Shown here: positions 45,510 to 57,321 of the stretch, piece by piece | How positions within the stretch are numbered: the first letter of the stretch is position 1 | Layout of the letters: each line of letters begins with the position of its first letter | DNA from: Hygrocybe punicea | Lineage: Eukaryota; Basidiomycota; Agaricomycetes; Agaricales; Hygrophoraceae | NCBI GenBank assembly: GCA_963556145.1 | Contig: OY744469.1 | Span: 5,304,767 to 5,368,766 of the forward strand | Direction: 5' to 3' | Length of the DNA: 64,000 nt | The notes under the pieces: generated by a model | The model's database searches: none | The model's input: only the letters and a program-made list of their open reading frames with translations | What the model was told of the DNA's origin: nothing | Program-made: the position numbers and the translations under genes

Positions 45510-48412
45510 ACTAGTATCTGGCTTGCACTGGGCGTGGTGATACCTCAACGCTGTTTCACATGCTGAAAAACAAGAGGCAAACAAGTTCAAATTCAAGTTT
45601 TCAACTCTTGAACCCCACATACCCCACAACGATCCGAGTCCTCCACTGTGATGCCTGTACCAAACAACCGCGTGCAAACTCAAGCTAAAAACAGTACTCA
45701 ACATCCGGGTCTCGCAGTACCCAAGTGGAAACGACGTACCCAAGCGGAGATGCACGAGTACCGTGAACGTGAACGACTCAAAAAAGAGGCCCTTGACCAG
45801 CTACGTGAAAAAAAGCTTCGCGAGCTTGCTTCCCTAGAAACTATGATTAGCTGGAGTGATACGAGCGCGAGCGTGGGCATAGAAACCCATGCCGAGGCCC
45901 GTCATCAAGCGCCTTCGCAACGTGTTCCTAGCTTACCAAAGGTATAGTACTATCTTTTGAGTTATGAATAAACATCAGTGGTAATGCCTCCTTCAGAGAA
46001 CAGCCAACTCCCTCACCGAGGACACAGAGAATGATGATGCCGCAAGTAGTGTTGCAATAGGCTTTGACAAGGTAGGCAACAATGAGGTAATTGATGATGA
46101 CGAGGACCTCTACCTGCCTGATGAAGATGGGGGTGATGAAAATGCCGTGGAAGAAGTGGAAGAGGTGCAGTCGAAGAAAAGGAGGTGGGTCAGAAAACCA
46201 GGTGTTCGTGAGGCTGTCAAGGCGTTCCGTGAAGCTCCAGTCAGCAATGCTGAAGGTGAGCTGGCAGTCGAGCACTTTCTGAAGATCAAACACAGGCTGA
46301 TTATCACAGCGACTCGAGGCACTCTTACCCAATCAGTCAGGTGACTCCCATCACCATGTTCCAGCTCGAAGAGACGACACTTTTTTACTATAACTTGTTT
46401 AGACCTTTCAACAAGTCTGCGTCTGGCCTCGTCGACAACTGGGTGGCCAAAATTTCTTCGGGAAAAGGAGGAAAATTGAAGACCAGTGTTGCAAGTGCCA
46501 GTCTTCGATCGGGTTCAACCATTCAGTCTTCAACTCTTGTTTTAATGGCCTTGACCAAAAGCAAGGTGAAGGTTGCTACCGTCGTGCATAAATCAGAGCC
46601 GGTCCTAACCAAGCTCAAACACCTCTCTGAACTCTTAGAGCTCCTTGACATGAGCGATGATGAATGGCTTGCATCCAAGATGCCAGCTTCTTCGATTCAT
46701 TGAATGGCACATTCAGTGAGTTGTTGACTCATTAGCGGTGGTTGTATAGTCTACCATTGCAGGTCCCCCTCAAAGTCGAAGATGGTGATCCGGACGCATC
46801 ACAAGACAGCAAAACTCACACCAGCCATGGGAAATTCGTCAACAGCCAGCTCCCAGCAGGTTGCAAAAGGGGCAATACCTGGTGCTGAGTCTACATTCCA
46901 ACCTACCTCAACTATGTTGCCACATACAAGGATCCCTGGTACGTCGAGGACCACGACGCTGTCACGGCTCAGCAACAGGTGTGGAACGAGGTCTACAGCG
47001 ACAGCATCCCACTCGTTGTCACAATCAATGAGGCCATCTTTAGTATTGTAAGTTCAAGCTATTTACATAATTTTATACTACAAACTATTTACAGGCTAAC
47101 CAACGCGTTTATGAATGGCGTGCGTCCTTCGGCTCTGCAGCACTTGCGATCGTCAATGCCTTTTATGACAACAATGAAATGTTTGATAATTATGGGGCCC
47201 GCGCGTCTTGTGTGGCACAACAACTCGAGAATTTCGCCTTCCTTTACCAGAAAGCTGATGGGAACGACCGATCAGTACGTCTAACCTTTTGCGACACAAC
47301 GGCACTAACATTTTTGTTCACATTGTAGAAATATCGTGGCCTATTCCATGGTCCCATTGTTCTTCAAACATTTGCAACTCACTATTCGGCTATCCTGGGT
47401 GCCGTGAGGGTGCCTGATCTGGATGAACTGGGTCCATATAATGCTCTGGCCCTCTCACTCGCTGCCGTACGTTGTGACGGCGAGTTCTGTTGTAGACCCG
47501 AATGGGAATCTACTAAAGTGGCGATCAGCTAAGAAGTGATCAGAGGAGTTTAGTGTCTATGTAGTCTAGTCAATCCAACCTGAATCCAGGGTTCTGGATC
47601 AGAGGGGAAGTGAAGGGAGTGGAGTACGAAGACTGATGAGACGATACGAAGCGAGGACTAAGAAATAGAACTGAAGGGATGCAATATGATAGGATGTAAT
47701 ATGATATGGTGGGATATGATAATATTTTGTTGTAGTATAAGGGTACATCTTTTATACTACTGGGAGTGATCCTGTGCTGTAGTAACTAGGTACTACAAGC
47801 AAAGGCTGTAACTGATGGTAGAGGAGTGGAGCAGAGTATAGGAGGAATGGTGCTATGTACTAAGTAACGGGAAACGAAGATATATCATATGTAACTATAT
47901 ACGTACTGATTCCGGGTCGTTAGAGACATCGCATCTTGAGTATGAATGATTCCGGAGGCGGAATCCAGAGCGGAATCGACGGAAAGGACCGGAATCGGGC
48001 GGAGTCGACGATACGTGAATGGGAATGGATGGGGACAAAGTGGGATATGAAGAGGATTCAGGTCCAGACGGCCCGGAGCCTCTACATCCGGTCAGGACTC
48101 AGATAGAGACCATCCCTGGTTGATCCATACGAAATAACAAAGATACCGGGGTCGTGGGAATAAATGAGCAGATGCGATGTCGAAAACAGACGGAAACGGG
48201 AGTACAACGTGAGCGGAGTCGAAGCCGGTGTGTATCGAAGCGTTGGGAGGGGCGATCCGGAGCTACCAAAATAGTATGGGCGAGATGGTTGGACAGGGAA
48301 ATAAAGGTCACGTGACGGGTCAACAAATACAAACAAGAAAACTTTTCAACACGACTTCAACAATCTCGACGACAACCTCAACAAGCCCAACAAGTACCAA
48401 TACCAACACCAG

Positions 48413-49880
48413 ATGTCGACGGAATACGACACTTTCCTCAATACTCTCAATGCGGAAACGCGGCAAGACTTCGAGAGCGCCGTAGCTGAGTTACTAGAAG
48501 TCGACGTGGCCGGAATCGATATCGTACGTGACGGATTCGAGAACGAAGCACGGCAATGGGTGGTGAGATGACGACGGGCCATGGTAAGAGATCCCGTTCC
48601 CGTAAACGGCACGGACTAACGATACCCGGCAGCGGAACTACAGAGGAATCTTGACGGAAATCCGGGACAACGGAATCGACGTGACGGAACCGAAGGATTT
48701 CTTGATGGGCGGAGAGATGGTGGTGGAGGTCGAGGAGTGGTTGCAGAGCTGGGAGGACTACGAACAGGAACGGAAAGAGGCGAGGCGTCGGGAAGCGTTA
48801 CGGTTGCAGGAGGAAAAGGAGGAGGAAGCGAGGAAACAACGGGTTGAGGAGGCGGAGAAGATCGAGCGGAGACGTGCAGAGGAATCACGACAATACAAAG
48901 GGGAGATGAATAGGAGGGCGGAGGCGGAGAAGCGGATCGAGGAGGTGGAAAGGGCGAAGGCGGCAGAGGCAGCAAAAAGGGAAGCTGATGCAGCCGCGGA
49001 AAGGGACCGGGAGGAGGCTGCACAAACCAGCGATCACGGAAGCGAGGACGAGGAGGACACCTGGTCCAATCAGCAACTTCGAAAATACGAAAGACTCCAA
49101 GTACTGAACGCAATCAAAAACAAAAAGCTCAACCGGGATAAGAGGGTCACCCGGGACGACGAGACCGTTCACGGGGACTACAACAGCGGCAACGATTTCT
49201 CGAATGCGAGCGGGAATGAGGATGCGGACCGAAGGGAAAGATTCTGGGGGTAAGTGATATCTCGTGGACTCGTATATCATTTCCGTCTAACAATTCTGTA
49301 GTATATGCAATCGTACCGGATCCGGCAATGCGATGCGTGCGTGACTGCCAACGCGGTTTGTCGCGGAATCGAAGGGTACGCGTGCGACCGTTGCAAAAGG
49401 CTTAAACGACGTTGCGGACTGTCGACGAAGGGACCAGCCACTGGAACTGGGAAAGCGGAAAGGAAAGGGAAGGCGAAGGCGGGTAGTCCAAAGAGAAAGG
49501 TCGTCGCGAGGAAGATTCCGAAGCCGGTGAAGAAGCCCAGGCTACGGGCCGGAGAGGCATCGACGAGTAAGCGGACATTGACCGACGTCGAACCGGATAC
49601 GGAATCGGAGCGGGACGATGGGAGGTGAGGGAATCCGTTCAAGCACCCGTGGATCGGAGCCAGAATCAGGGACCACATCTGTGCAATGCGCAAAATGGCG
49701 ATGGAAACGCAGAGGGAGATATCGACGATCGCGGACGGCCTCTCTGAATACGTCGCGGAGGTCCACACCAAGCTAACCCATTGGACGAAGGAGCTAAATC
49801 GACTACGCGCGAACCAGGCCCATATCCTGGGTCAACTCGACCTAATCGACACCAAACTCGACGAAGGGAGAAGGGAATAA
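48413..49880 (+). CDS. Antisense cargo gene: coiled-coil protein with C6-like cysteine cluster
   Basis: ATG 48413 (MSTEYDTFLNTLNAETRQDF). An intron at 48563-48632 is followed by a 200-codon exon rich in Arg/Glu heptads (EEARKQRVEEAEKIERRRAE), a strong coiled-coil. After another apparent intron (49250-49301) comes the cluster CDACVTANAVCRG...CDRCKRLKRRC (49305 on), with CxxC and CxxCxxxxxxC spacing like fungal Zn(II)2Cys6 modules. Next come a basic Lys/Arg stretch (AGSPKRKVVARKIPKPVKKP) and a C-terminal helix (ILGQLDLIDTKLDEGRRE), stop at 49878-49880. The phase across the second intron does not match cleanly, so a frameshift or another start is possible. It lies between the LTRs, opposite to gag. 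Function unknown; DNA binding is an inference. Confidence 0.6.
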
Positions 49881-50210
49881 AAGGGAACGGACGGAAAGGG
49901 AAAACGGAATGCGGGACAATGTACATAAAGAAAAATAGAGTACATAATAAAACTATAAACGGAAAAGAGGGAAACGGAACGACGAGACAAGATAACCGGA
50001 ATCTGGGGGTCGAGGAGGAGGACGGGACTGGAATACAACGGAAACGAAATGGGACCGGAAAGGACGGGAAACAAAGAGAACTAGAAATGGAAATGAAAAT
50101 ATAAATAAACGAGAAACGGGAACGGGAACGGAAAGCGGAACGGAAGACAAAAACGCAAAAATAGGAGACGGAAACGGGTCTACATCCCCACAAGAGTTTC
50201 TGAAAGAAGG

Positions 50211-51650
50211 TCAGAGGCGGAACAACGAGAGGAGGTGGAGAACTTCTTGCAAATATTCGAGCGATGTGTTGAGGGGGCAGAGGTCCAGAATGCGATCACA
50301 AAGTAGAATGAAGACGGAAACGAGGAATAAAATAAAATCGAGAACCGGAGTGCCGACACCAACACGATCCCATATAACGGGTGTGCCGCGTGACGGGTCT
50401 AAAAACGACGGGGTGCCCCAAGCGGGCGAAGACAGAACCGGGAACGATACGGGAGCAGAAATGACGAGGGGAACCGGGAACGAAGGGGTCGACATAACAG
50501 AATCGGAACCGGAATCAAAATCAAATAAGAGGGGTGGAATGGGGTCCAGAATGGGAACGGGTCCGGAATACTCAACCAAGGTCGATGGAATCTTGATAGA
50601 TGTAGACAGAAGACAAAAGGACGACAGTATTGAGGATGAAATGTCTATTTCGGGAGAATCCGAGGACAATGGGAGCGGGTCCGGTACGAGTTCGTGGACG
50701 GAAACCGGAGGGGATGAAACCGGAGACGACGGGGACGAAATAGGAAACGAATTGGATAAATCGGTGACCGGCATCGATAAATCGGGAATGGGATTGGACG
50801 GGGACAACATGGGACTGGACGACAATACCTGTAAACAAATGACGGTCTCGACAGGCACCGGAATAGACAGGGACGGGGAACACGATGACGGGGATGGAGT
50901 ATACGAAGGACCGGAATGAATGTGGGGGACGGAATGAACGACAGTGGGCGGGATCGAGGATGGGATCGAGGACGGGATCTGTTCCGGAGGTGAAATGACT
51001 GTGACAGGTGTGGGACCGGGACCGGAATCGGGACTGGAAATGGCAACGGGGGCTGCAGTGACAACGGATTCCGGAACGGAACAGCAACCGGAAAGGAGAA
51101 ATAATGCGGTGTCGTGGAAAATATCAACCGGGTATGGATCGTCGTGGTAATGACTGGGAAGAAGGTAATGAAGTCGTTCTTCAACATGTTGACGAAGATC
51201 TGAGTCAAATCCGTTGGCAAAATACTCATTCTGCTGCTTGTCTGATAAATGGCCGTTGTCGTATAGTACTCCGGATATGCGTATGAAGTCCCGGAAATAC
51301 TGTCCTAAGTCCGTCTTGTTTTCTATACCATAAGCCGATTGTCGTCTAATCAATTGATCAAGATCCGTGATTGTATACCGAATACTGTCCATGGCACCGG
51401 GATAGAAGGCGAAAATGGCACGTCGGAAAGCGATGAAGTCCTTTGCTGAAGTGGCGGGTAGGGTAGACCAAAGTTCGTAGTCGTTGTTATCGAGGTACCG
51501 GAGCATGTAGCGAATCTTCATAGCGTCCGTGAGTCCATAGTCGGAGCCGAGCATGTCAATTTCGTCAAAGAAGCGGGGAAGGTCGTGTTCGTCACCGTGA
51601 AACGTCGGGGCTGAACGATCACCTCGGAGAGGCATCAATCCGTGCGTCAT
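50211..51650 (-). CDS. Retrotransposon gag-like protein, 479 aa
   Basis: ATG 51650-51648, the single long ORF on the element's coding strand. The N-terminal 190 residues look like an Agaricomycete LTR-retroelement gag/capsid: APTFHGDEHDLPRFFDEI, MKIRYMLRYLDNNDYELWST, FRRAIFAFYPGAMDS, LGQYFRDFIRISGVLYD and FANGFDSDLRQHVEERL. The next 200 residues are Ser/Pro/Val-rich and probably disordered, with no zinc knuckle visible. The C-terminus is hydrophobic. The ORF is intact, in contrast to the broken genes around it. Capsid-like assembly is inferred from family resemblance. Confidence 0.75.
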   Translation of the reverse strand: MTHGLMPLRGDRSAPTFHGDEHDLPRFFDEIDMLGSDYGLTDAMKIRYMLRYLDNNDYELWSTLPATSAKDFIAFRRAIFAFYPGAMDSIRYTITDLDQLIRRQSAYGIENKTDLGQYFRDFIRISGVLYDNGHLSDKQQNEYFANGFDSDLRQHVEERLHYLLPSHYHDDPYPVDIFHDTALFLLSGCCSVPESVVTAAPVAISSPDSGPGPTPVTVISPPEQIPSSIPSSIPPTVVHSVPHIHSGPSYTPSPSSCSPSLSIPVPVETVICLQVLSSSPMLSPSNPIPDLSMPVTDLSNSFPISSPSSPVSSPPVSVHELVPDPLPLSSDSPEIDISSSILSSFCLLSTSIKIPSTLVEYSGPVPILDPIPPLLFDFDSGSDSVMSTPSFPVPLVISAPVSFPVLSSPAWGTPSFLDPSRGTPVIWDRVGVGTPVLDFILFLVSVFILLCDRILDLCPLNTSLEYLQEVLHLLSLFRL

Positions 51651-52896
51651 ATCGGGGAATTTCCAAATCGGGAAGTGGGTCGGGTCGGGGAGGTACGAGG
51701 AAGGGGTCGAAGTCGTAAGCGGGGCTGAGCGATTAGAGTCGGGAACAAAAGAAAAACGTCATGAAAGTCAAACCCGACGGTGGGGAGGGTATGAAAAGAC
51801 AAAAGAAATAAATTCCTCGCGGTGGGCTCCAGTTGTGACGGCGAGTTCTGTTGTAGACCCGAATGGGAATCTACTAAAGTGGTGATCAGCTAAGAAGTGA
51901 TCAGAGGAGTTTAGTGTCTATGTAGTCTAGTCAATCCAACCTGAATCCAGGGTTCTGGATCAGAGGGGAAGTGAAGGGAGTGGAGTACGAAGACTGATGA
52001 GACGATACGAAGCGAGGACTAAGAAATAGAACTGAAGGGATGCAATATGATAGGATGTAATATGATATGGTGGGATATGATAATATTTTGTTGTAGTATA
52101 AGGGTACATCTTTTATACTACTGGGAGTGATCCTGTGCTGTAGTAACTAGGTACTACAAGCAAAGGCTGTAACTGATGGTAGAGGAGTGGAGCGGAGTAT
52201 AGGAGGAATGGTGCTATGTACTAAGTAACGGGAAACAAAGATATATCATATGTAACTATATACGTACTGATTCCGGGTCGTTAGAGACATCGCATCTTGA
52301 GTATGAACGATTCCGGAGGTGGAATCCAGAGCGGAATCGACGGAAAGGACCGGAATCAGGTGGAGTCGATGATACGTGAATGGGAATGGATGGGGATGAA
52401 GTGGGATATGAAGAGGATTCGGGTCCACACGGCCCGGAGCCTCTACAACATTCTTTCTCCTTTTTACATACTTAAACTCACCATTTGATTAGGTTGAGCA
52501 TGCATATGTACTTTGGCGTGACAACGCTATCACCATGGAGTCCCTGGGTGGGGATACAAAGAAAGGCAAGTATGTTTCAAAGGCGATCGTCAAATCTGTC
52601 AACACTGCCACAGGCAAGGAGTCCACCAAGGATCGTGCCTTCAATGAACCGAACTGGGGTGCAGTGTCACGGAACTATCTCACCTCAATCAAGAACCTTC
52701 GCAAAGGTTCTTTTGTGAAGATTGTTGAGAAGGCACAGACATATGCAAAATTCAGCCGGTGGGGTGATTCTCAGATGTCCTGGATTGGAGCAGCCGGTGG
52801 GGATGAGCGAGTTGCTCTTCAAGACGTTTCAGATGATGATGGTATAAATCATTTTTGTTCCAAAATCGAGACAAATCTCATTTTCTCATAGATTGA

Positions 52897-53214
52897 TCAA
52901 TCCCCACACCGCCTACCCGTTTTCCCACTGCCTGCCGCGCTGCATCTGTTGAACCAATGCTCTCATGTCCTCCATCATCCCCTTGCCTTGTTCATGCCCC
53001 CTTAACTTGTGTCGTGCTGTTGCTTTTTTTTTGTGCCGCTATTTTCTTTCCCCTCATTATTCCCAAGCCGCCTGGCGCCATGCTGGTCATTTACTGCGCC
53101 CCCGTCCGAGTCCTCCCTATGCCCCCACCCATAATATAGTGATCTGTTTACATATCTCGTACTTCACTATGCAAGTTGTAGTAGTATTGAATTGATTTAT
53201 TTGTTTTCATTCTG
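52897..53214. other. No gene seen
   Basis: 3' flank of the DUF6532 gene, pyrimidine-rich, with no supported ORF after the stop codon and no terminal repeats. Confidence 0.5.
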
Positions 53215-53450
53215 TCTGAAATAAGATATATAAGAGACAATTAAGAGAAAACTAAGAACATATAAGAAGACACTAAGAATGTATAAGAAAAAACAAGACG
53301 AAGTAAGAAAAAGTAAGTGGAAGGACCTTCTTATTTCGTCTTATTTCGTCTTACCAAAATCTCGTCTTAATTCATCTTAATCTGTCTTAACTCACCACTA
53401 AGACAAATTAAGAACTTAGTAAGACGAACTAAGATGACCCTTGTTTTACT
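53215..53450. repeat. TAAGACGAA-rich palindromic repeat
   Basis: Dense TAAGA/TCTTA words (AAGACGAAGTAAGAAAAAGT, TTCTTATTTCGTCTTATTTC, CTTAATCTGTCTTAACTCA) arranged so that the left half pairs with the right half. Same vocabulary as 8068-8466 and 38870-38945, hence one MITE superfamily in different states of decay. Confidence 0.6.
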
Positions 53451-55748
53451 GATGTTCAGACCACGGACTTAAATATTTAAGTGCAAGAATATGGATGCAC
53501 ACCTACACTCATTAGTACCTATTGGAATATATAGTTGCAGTGGTTGTTGACTGCTAAGATATTTTATGTGGAATGAATTATTATTTGCCTCTCTCTGAGA
53601 GGGCTTTTATACTACTAGCTAAATCTACTAGAAGTTTCTTGTGGTGAGTAGAATACATGCTGCGCTTCAGCATTATTCATCAGACAGGTGTGTTTGAGTT
53701 CCAGGGTCACGTGATATGGATTACTAATCCTTTCCACGACTATTCGGCCACTATTCCCAACACCCCATTGGTCGAATACTCTTCGACTCGTTCCAGGTCA
53801 TGGTAAATATCGTTCATGTATTCCATTATGTGTTCCACTCTTTCCAGTTCTTCTCTGGTCAATAGACCAAGTTTGGCTGTGAACTTTGCGTGAAGCAGGC
53901 GAGGTAACCCTTTTGTAAATATGTCCACTAGATTTTCTTTGCAAGGAATATATGTGACTTTGAGGATACCAGATGCGACGTGATCTCATAGGAAATGTAG
54001 ATTGATATCTATGTGCTTCGTCCATGCATGGAATTCTGGGTTGTGCGATATCACAATCGTGGCCTGATTATTGGATCGTAAAATCGATGTTTTGTCCAAC
54101 CATAGGTCCAATTCCTTCAATAGGTTTCTATGCCAGATTAACTGCTTCGTGGCATGAGTAGCAGCGACATATTCTACTTTGGCCATTGACAATGAAATCG
54201 TGCTCTGCTTCTTTAAGCTCCAAGCTACGGCTCCCCCTGTGATCGTGAACACATATCCGCTAATGGATTTCCAGTGCGGGTTGGATCCCCAATCAGCATC
54301 GATGTAATGAATGGTTTCCATTGTAGTCCATTGGTCGTTTCCACCGTACATTAGTTTTCATAATCCATCATTCCCTTTAGGTAGTGGAATATCCTTTTAA
54401 GTGCTGTCCAGTGTTCCAGACTCGGGTTCTGTGTGAATTGCGCAACGGTTACAGTTGCATACATGATATCAGGTCTTGTTGCATGCGCAGCATACAAGAG
54501 CTCTCCAACTCGTGTCACATACTCAATCAAGGTGCGTTTCCACTCGCTCTCGTCGGTTTCAGTTTTGTTTATTCATAGGACCACATTCTGGTCCATCGGG
54601 GTTGATACTGGCTTGGCATCCTTCATTCCAGCCTTTGCGAGGATCTTCTGGATATAGTGGCTTTGTGATAGGGTGACTTTCCATTGTTGGTGGTCTTGTT
54701 TGATATGGATTCCAAGCAGTAACGTTGGCTTTCCAATGACCGTTACCATGTATTTTTCCTTCAGCTGGTTGATTACCCATTGATTTATTGCTCGGTTGTT
54801 TGCGTAAGCCATGAGGTCATCAACCCATATGAGTACGATGGAAAAGTTTTCACCTTCCTGATAGTAGTACACACAGTAGTCGGTCCGCAATCTCAAATAA
54901 TGAAATTCCTTCATCGTGTTATCAAAATCCGTGTTCCATACGTTTCCAGCTTGCCTGAGACCATATATAGGGTGTATGAGGCACCAAACCTGTCCGGTTC
55001 CATCCTCAAATTCCACCAGCTGCTTCATGTACAGCTCCTCCTTCACCCATCTGTTAAGGTATGCGCCTTTGATATCCATCTGCTGAATATCCCAATCTTT
55101 GACTGTGGAATATGCGAGCAATGTCCATAACGTCTTGAACCGCATCACAGGAGCAAATGTTCCAGTTTTGCTGAAATCCACTCTGGGCTTCTGTGAGAAC
55201 CCCTGGGCTACTAACTGGGCCTTGTGCCTAGTTATTGCACCTGTCTCATCGCATTTCTGGTGGAAAACCCACTTGCTTCCAATGGCTTCCTGCCCCTCCA
55301 GTAAGTCTATGAGTTTCCAAATGCCCATTTCTTGTAGCTGATCAAATTCCTCTTTCATCGCTACCTTCCAGTTCTCCCAATCTACGGCTTCCCTGGCTTC
55401 CTTTAAATCCCATGGGTCCTTGTTGGTGAGACTGCTATCCTGCTGCATTGTGCTCAAGAACGCATATGCTATGGTTGTTTCTGCACTAACTTTTTCCTTT
55501 TGTTTTGCTGTGGATGATTCCGTTGGTCTCCATACATCAAGTGGTTCACATATCTCATGTTGTGTCGGTTGTGCATGTGGGTTGTTTAACTGTCGGTAGT
55601 CGCGGTTGACTCCTTGGGTTGCTCTCGGTGGGTATGTTATTTCATTTTCTGGTCTGTGAATGGCCCTTTCTGGTGCTGTTACAGTGGGTTCCGGTGATTC
55701 CATTGTGGGTTCCAGTGGTTCTGGAGTTTGAGAGTCGTCGTATTCACT

Positions 55749-56782
55749 TAGGCAATGGCACGGATACGGATTTATCCGTATCCGTGGGTATCCGTATCCG
55801 TGCGGGTACGGGTACGGATCGGGACTAGTGAGATCCATGGACCCATGGATACGGATACTGCCGGATATGGCAATAGTGACAACTAACTACTTTAGCAGGA
55901 ACCACCACCAGATCGCGACAACAACGAGAACGCGACAACAACATCAACGCAACAGAAGGAGAATGGCCGGGAGGGTGGTGCGCCCACCGAACGGCCCAGG
56001 TACGTGCCCCCAACCCAGCCTCTAAGACTTTGGCTAACTCTCTCAACAACCACACCTCCCAACGACGATGCCTCACAACAACTGCGCCTTGCAACAACCA
56101 CGCCTCGCGGACACGCGTCAACGCGTGTTCGCGAGGTCTCCAGCACAGAAGCATACACAAGGACAGAAGAATACACAAGGACAGAAGAATACACAAGGAC
56201 CTTGCAAACACGCGCAGACGTGTCGACTGACGCGTAGGGCTCACGCGGCGCCCCCACCCCTTGCGAATGAGGTTACCCCCGAGTGCGAAGCCCACCAGAG
56301 ACCCCCCTGTGTACCTCGCGAGGGTGACGACGACATCAATTGACGTGCGTCTGGCCCGCGCGAGGTGTAGGGACCTGTGGGAGGACGCATTCCGGGATGG
56401 CGACACGTCGACTATGGCATCGCATTGACAACGACAACGACGGCAACACGGCAACACCGGCGACGCGTCGACAACGGCAGTGACGCGTCGACAACGGCGG
56501 TGGCACGTCGACAACGGTGATGACGCGACGTGTCGACTTGGACGTTCGCGAGAACGAGACTGGGCTGGCAAGTGCCCAATATAAGTGTAGTATACTATAT
56601 ACTGTATATTTAGTAGAATAATAATATCTAGATATCCATACTCGTACCCATGGATAATCCATATCCACGGGTAAAGTATCCGTGGGAAAATCCGTGCCTG
56701 GCGGATCAATGGATATGGATTTTGATGGATATGGATACAGATCGGGCTTTTCGTATCCATGGAGTATCCGTGCCATTGCCTA
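55749..56782. mobile_element. hAT-like element, family TAGGCAA, 1,034 bp, in copia pol
   Basis: TIRs TAGGCAATGGCACGGATAC are perfect over 19 bp. The TSD is 8 bp: TATTCACT (55741-55748) and GATTCACT (56783-56790), one mismatch. Subterminal GGATACGG repeats are the same as in 6883-8571, so both belong to one family. The interior is GC-rich, with CGACGCGTCGAC-like words and a dyad module at 56313-56366. No transposase. Confidence 0.93.
56313..56366. promoter_or_regulatory. 54-bp dyad module, copy 4
   Basis: ACCTCGCG (56313-56320), 12 bp, ACATCAATTGACGT (56333-56346), 12 bp, CGCGAGGT (56359-56366). Spacing is fully symmetric. Confidence 0.75.
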
Positions 56783-57321
56783 GATTCACTCTGCTCCCCC
56801 TCAAATTGCAAACCCGGTAAGTCGGATATAATCCAGACTTCCTGCAATGCCCCATCCTCATGAAATGCACATTCCGTGATGTTTTAACAGTCCACATTGT
56901 GGCATCGTAGTATCAGATAGCCTTCTGCAACTCCACAAATCCTATGAACTTCATCTTAGCTGATCGCGGTGCCAGCTTCGATCTCTTTCCGCCTTGATAT
57001 AAGACCCAAACATCACATCCAAACTCCTGGAAATGCGATATGTCTGGCTTCTTGCCAGTCCAGGCTTCATGCAGAGTCATTCCATCTAGAGCCTTGGTGG
57101 GGGATCGGTTTTGAATGTATGCTGCATGTAGTGTTGGGGAAGTTCGGTTTGGTCTGGTTTGGGGCCTTTTTGCCCAAACCGGAAACCGAATGGTCCGGTT
57201 TTCCACCCAAAGTCCCCAAACCAGACCGAAACCGATGCAAACGGTTTGCATCGGTTCGGTTTCGGTCCAAACGCGGTCTGAACCGCGGACCGCTAGTGCT
57301 CAGTGCCCCTGCACCATTCTG

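Larger units (their letters stand above)
47473..52447 (-). mobile_element. Non-autonomous LTR retrotransposon, 4,975 bp, gag plus antisense gene, no pol
   Basis: 614-bp LTRs at 47473-48086 and 51834-52447 differ at about a dozen sites, mostly CpG transitions. The ends are TGT...ACA. The 4-bp flanks ACGT (47469-47472) and ACAT (52448-52451) fit a TSD with one CpG change. Transcription should run on the minus strand from the right LTR, with a TATA box at 52110-52117. The sequence after that LTR, ACTGGAGCCCACCGCG, may be the primer-binding site. It encodes a gag-like protein (minus) and a cysteine-cluster protein (plus). No protease, RT, RNase H or integrase is present, so it needs a helper. Confidence 0.9.
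45651..52896 (+). pseudogene. DUF6532 protein gene with a 5-kb LTR element in an intron and one TGA
   Basis: ATG 45651. Exons run from 45651-45941, 45997-46340 and 46403 onward to 47466, then 52493-52841 and 52892-52896 (stop). Order: basic coiled region (EYRERERLKKEALDQLREKK), acidic linker (DDDEDLYLPDEDGGDE), then the DUF6532 core. Core phrases are YIPTYLNYVATYKDPWYVED, ANQRVYEWRASFGSAALAIV, RGLFHGPIVLQTFATHYSAI, LALSLAAVEHAYVLWRD and NTATGKESTKDRAFNEPNWG. A TGA (46886-46888) precedes VYIPTY, and one frame change near 46560-46710 is unresolved. DUF6532 is an Agaricomycete-expanded family of unknown function. The 47473-52447 element sits 6 bp after the donor GTACGT (47467), so splicing could in principle remove it. 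The gene is divergent from the Plavaka transposase, 141 bp between starts. Confidence 0.82.

Noticed and set aside
50266..50919. 217-codon acidic + ORF
   Set aside because: Antisense shadow of the Ser/Pro-rich part of the gag ORF; rich in Asp/Gly/Thr as expected from its complement.
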